Below, piece by piece: positions 61,431-64,000 of a stretch of 64,000 nucleotides of DNA (positions are counted from its first letter, which is position 1; each line of letters opens with the position of its first letter). Source of the DNA: Ophioderma brevispina (Eukaryota; Echinodermata; Ophiuroidea; Amphilepidida; Ophiodermatidae); NCBI GenBank assembly GCA_023653785.1, contig JAMKCH010084982.1, forward strand, positions 1-64,000, read 5' to 3'. Below the pieces are notes generated by a model. That model was not told the origin of the DNA. It was given only the letters and a program-made list of their open reading frames with translations, and ran no database searches. The position numbers were made by a program, and so were the translations under genes.

Positions 61431-61990
61431 GATAATCCTATTCAAATATTGTATCGCAGATAATGATCCTGATTGAGCCATCACAGAATTTAACCAATAA
61501 GTTAATCACTTCCTGGTTAGAGTAGAACGGAAATGAAGAAGTCCACAAGGCAAATTCACGCACAGTGTTTAGGCACTGGCACATTTTCACAAAAATATGA
61601 AATTTCCTTTCAATTTGCTCTCAAATGATAGTCCTAGCCATTGGAAGAACAGAGATATATTTTTACACATAAAGAATAACATACCCCAAAACAGATAGGA
61701 CATTGATATGAGAATAAATACATGCCAGTGTAATTTGTAGGCCAACAACTTTTAAGTTTTCCAAACTTTAATCACCAATGTGTATTTATTTACATGAATT
61801 TTTGACTCGTACTCACTGAATATTAAAACCACAAAGGTTATAACCGATCAAACAGTGTGCAAGTGTGGGAACATGCATACGGCGTGTGTGTTCTTGTGTT
61901 AAACGGCCATTTTCGTCGTCTGCTGAATTTAACCACGCGGCGCCGGCGGACGTTAAATTATAAAATAGTTCTGTTAACCCTAAGGAAGCT

Positions 61991-62045
61991 GATTGGTCTT
62001 AATCATTTCGGGTGAGGGCTTTGTATATAAAAGCCTTACACCATG
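61991..62045 (+). promoter_or_regulatory. Candidate TATA promoter with inverted CCAAT
   Basis: GATTGG (inverted CCAAT) at 61991-61996 precedes TATATAAAA at 62025-62033. No recognised gene follows: the 93-codon frame at 62092 is a T-rich, Phe-rich low-complexity frame. Could be a cryptic or transposon promoter. Confidence 0.3.
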
Positions 62046-62099
62046 CAAACATATCGATTTTGAATATTCTTGAGGGCGCACTATTTTTCAAATGTGCCA

Positions 62100-63470
62100 G
62101 TGTCCTCCTTTAAAACACAATAGTTATATGAAATTATTTTCCAAAACAACTTTGGATCTGTCTCTTTCTGTCTATTTCTATGATGCTTTTTTTTTTGTGA
62201 GTTTGTTTTGGTTAGGTCTTCGTTTTCGTTTTATTTATTTTTTTTCATCTCTTCTCTCTCTTTTTTTAAAATTAAAATTAATCATAGAGTTTTTTTTTAC
62301 TTTTTTTATTTTTTTCAGTTTTTTAATTTTTTGTTACTTTATGGAAATAAACAACATCTTTCTTAATTTTTAATGAAACAATAACAAAGTTCAAAATATT
62401 TCTTACAAAAATAAATTGGATGGATGTTTTATCTGTTATCTATACGATTCTTTGGGATTATTTGGGGAATTTGGAACTTTTTTTCTGTCCTTTCGTTTTG
62501 GACTATGATAATTGTGGCATTGATATGAAATTGCATCACATAGCGTAAGTAACACGGTGTTAAAGAATAGAAAACATGTCACTTTTACTTCGAATCATCG
62601 TGTAAATTACCAAAAAGCGACGGACCCGCGTCAAGCGTCACGGTGTTTAACGGCAGAGACAGCAGTTGTAATGAGTCCGTCATGAATGACGGCTATTAAG
62701 CTTAACGGATTATACATCGCAGTTTTTCTGTCCCCGTTATATTGACATCTTTGTTCCATGGTCATTTGTCGTTGGTGTATTGATGTTTTAAATAATATGG
62801 CACACACATAATCGGTTTGAGCCTTGACTCTCCGTGGGGAGCGATCATGTGAGTACGCTTTTCGCGACGGTGGACGAACCCAACCACGACTTTCTTTGTG
62901 CGGAAATCTCAGACAAGAAAAAGCACACCAGTTCAGTTATCAAATCCAAATTAATGTCTTTGACCGGAGTCTTACAGGGTCGCGCCGAGGCAATCAAGTG
63001 AAAGGGGAAAATTTCCCAATAACCTCAAGTTTCCCCGGGGACCTGATCAAAGAAACAACTGAATGGGGAAATTGTTTAGATTGATGACTCTACTGATTCT
63101 TAAAGAAGATTGCTCAATTTAGTAATCTAATGCCCACGGTTACTCTCAATTTACCAGAAATTGTTTGGAAAACTTAAAGGCCGCTTACTGGACCTTTCAG
63201 GTAATCGGTCACCTCTTCATGCTTGACCACTCAAACAAGACAACCATTTCCAGGCAAAATATATGTTGACAGGGACTCTGGGTTCATTCTGACCGATAGC
63301 TGATTTTGAAGCAATTTTTGTCGAAAGTTTAAAAACATTGAACTTTATATCGAAAGAAAACAGCAAATGTCATTTACTTTGAGTACGATAATTTAATGTG
63401 TTGCGATAAATCAAAGGATGTATTTATTTTATACTATTTGACATATCCGGTTCATTCGTTGAAATATGCC
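62100..63470. other. No gene recognised
   Basis: T-rich tract 62180-62340 with the 45-bp string shared with 29281-29325. A CpG-rich patch at 62600-62710 and open frame 62824-63084 lack recognised motifs. Confidence 0.35.
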
Positions 63471-63476
63471 TGGTGG

Positions 63477-63640
63477 ATGTATATTTATTAACTTTCCCTG
63501 GAGATGGGCAGCGCAACGTAAATTAAAAAAAAAACGCGCGCTGGGGCCGGACTCGAACCGAGAACTACGTATTACCACAGTCACAGCGCTTCTTACCGCG
63601 ACTGGGGGGGGGGCTTACAAGCCAGGTTTGGTAGAGGAGC
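63477..63640 (-). repeat. tRNA-derived SINE, minus copy
   Basis: The reverse complement shows a tRNA-like head with B-box GGTTCGAGTCCGG, then GCGCGC, an A/T run, GCGCTGCCCATCTCCAGGGA and TTAATAAATA, as in 12228-12392. The A-box side is damaged by a C run. The shared 5' extension (CTACCAAACCTGGC) shows the repeat begins upstream of the tRNA-like part. Confidence 0.78.
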
Positions 63641-64000
63641 GGTAGATCTTCATCTATAGGTGTTAGGGGGGTCCGAAGGTGCCCGACAGGTCTTGGATCA
63701 ATTCAAACCCCTCTAGCACAAACTGACAAGTTTGACATTTTATTATTTGTTGACTTTTAGAGTTAAGGGAGACAATGAAAACAGTTTTCGGAGTTGGCGA
63801 GAAGTAGAAAATAGTGTATGGCTGTCTTTATGAGATATTTTAATTTACTGGTCATTGTCCTGGATCAAATCCAATTTATTTCACATCTCAACATCAAAAT
63901 ACAATCCAATACAATATAATTATACATGAAAACCATTGATTTTTTCTTATGGACTGAATTAAGTCCATTTTTAAAACTTTGATTTTGTCAATTTGATAAT
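63641..64000. other. No gene recognised
   Basis: AT-rich sequence to the end of the window. Confidence 0.4.

Noticed and set aside
62092..62373. Membrane protein downstream of the TATA box
   Set aside because: The hydrophobic residues come from poly-T low-complexity sequence (Phe, Leu and Ile runs), not from a recognisable membrane protein.

Overview
This is a eukaryotic window, AT-rich and almost free of intact genes, dominated by decayed transposable elements. Introns with GT/AG borders, CR1-like non-LTR retrotransposons, a tRNA-derived SINE, many TIR (MITE-like) elements, long G or C homopolymers and one short EGF-like exon point to a marine invertebrate, plausibly a deuterostome such as a hemichordate, echinoderm or amphioxus. 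That placement is inference. No prokaryotic operon, CRISPR array, rRNA or intact tRNA gene was seen.

Layout. 1-7400: sparse non-coding DNA, a degenerate minisatellite (2390-3430) interrupted by a GC-rich palindromic insert, and two weak exon-like fragments near 6 kb. 7411-7744: a TTAA-flanked MITE. 8950-9690: LINE debris plus a dispersed repeat. 9964-11700: the best host-gene evidence, an EGF-like exon on the minus strand present twice; the second copy carries a 727-bp TTAA-flanked transposon that the first lacks. 12228-12392: tRNA-derived SINE. 13300-17340: one minus-strand LINE broken by three nested insertions (a mariner-like element, a small MITE and a dispersed repeat). 16850-26955: a roughly 5-kb direct duplication whose copies differ mostly by small indels. 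27060-27700 and 33755-34165: CR1-like RT fragments. 29762-33118: a second indel-rich duplication of about 1.45 kb. 35047-35400 and 48009-48758: a family with GGCCGCC termini carrying nuclear-receptor-like half sites. 50549-50898 and 55503-55816: further MITEs. 53848-55190: a broken Tc1/mariner-type transposase whose terminal sequence recurs at 19.6, 24.7 and 57.5 kb. 58131-59189: a large imperfect palindrome built from many copies of CAACGCGTTG. 61130-61430: LINE 3' end. 62 kb: a TATA-box candidate promoter. 63477-63640: a second SINE copy, inverted.

The window has no pathway or operon logic. Its interest lies in how the elements nest, in one element seen with and without its insertion, and in the hierarchical palindrome at 58-59 kb. 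Several duplications, and two runs of exactly 21 A directly after duplicated sequence, suggest assembly artefacts (unmerged contig ends, noisy gap filling) and should be excluded before any biological reading.
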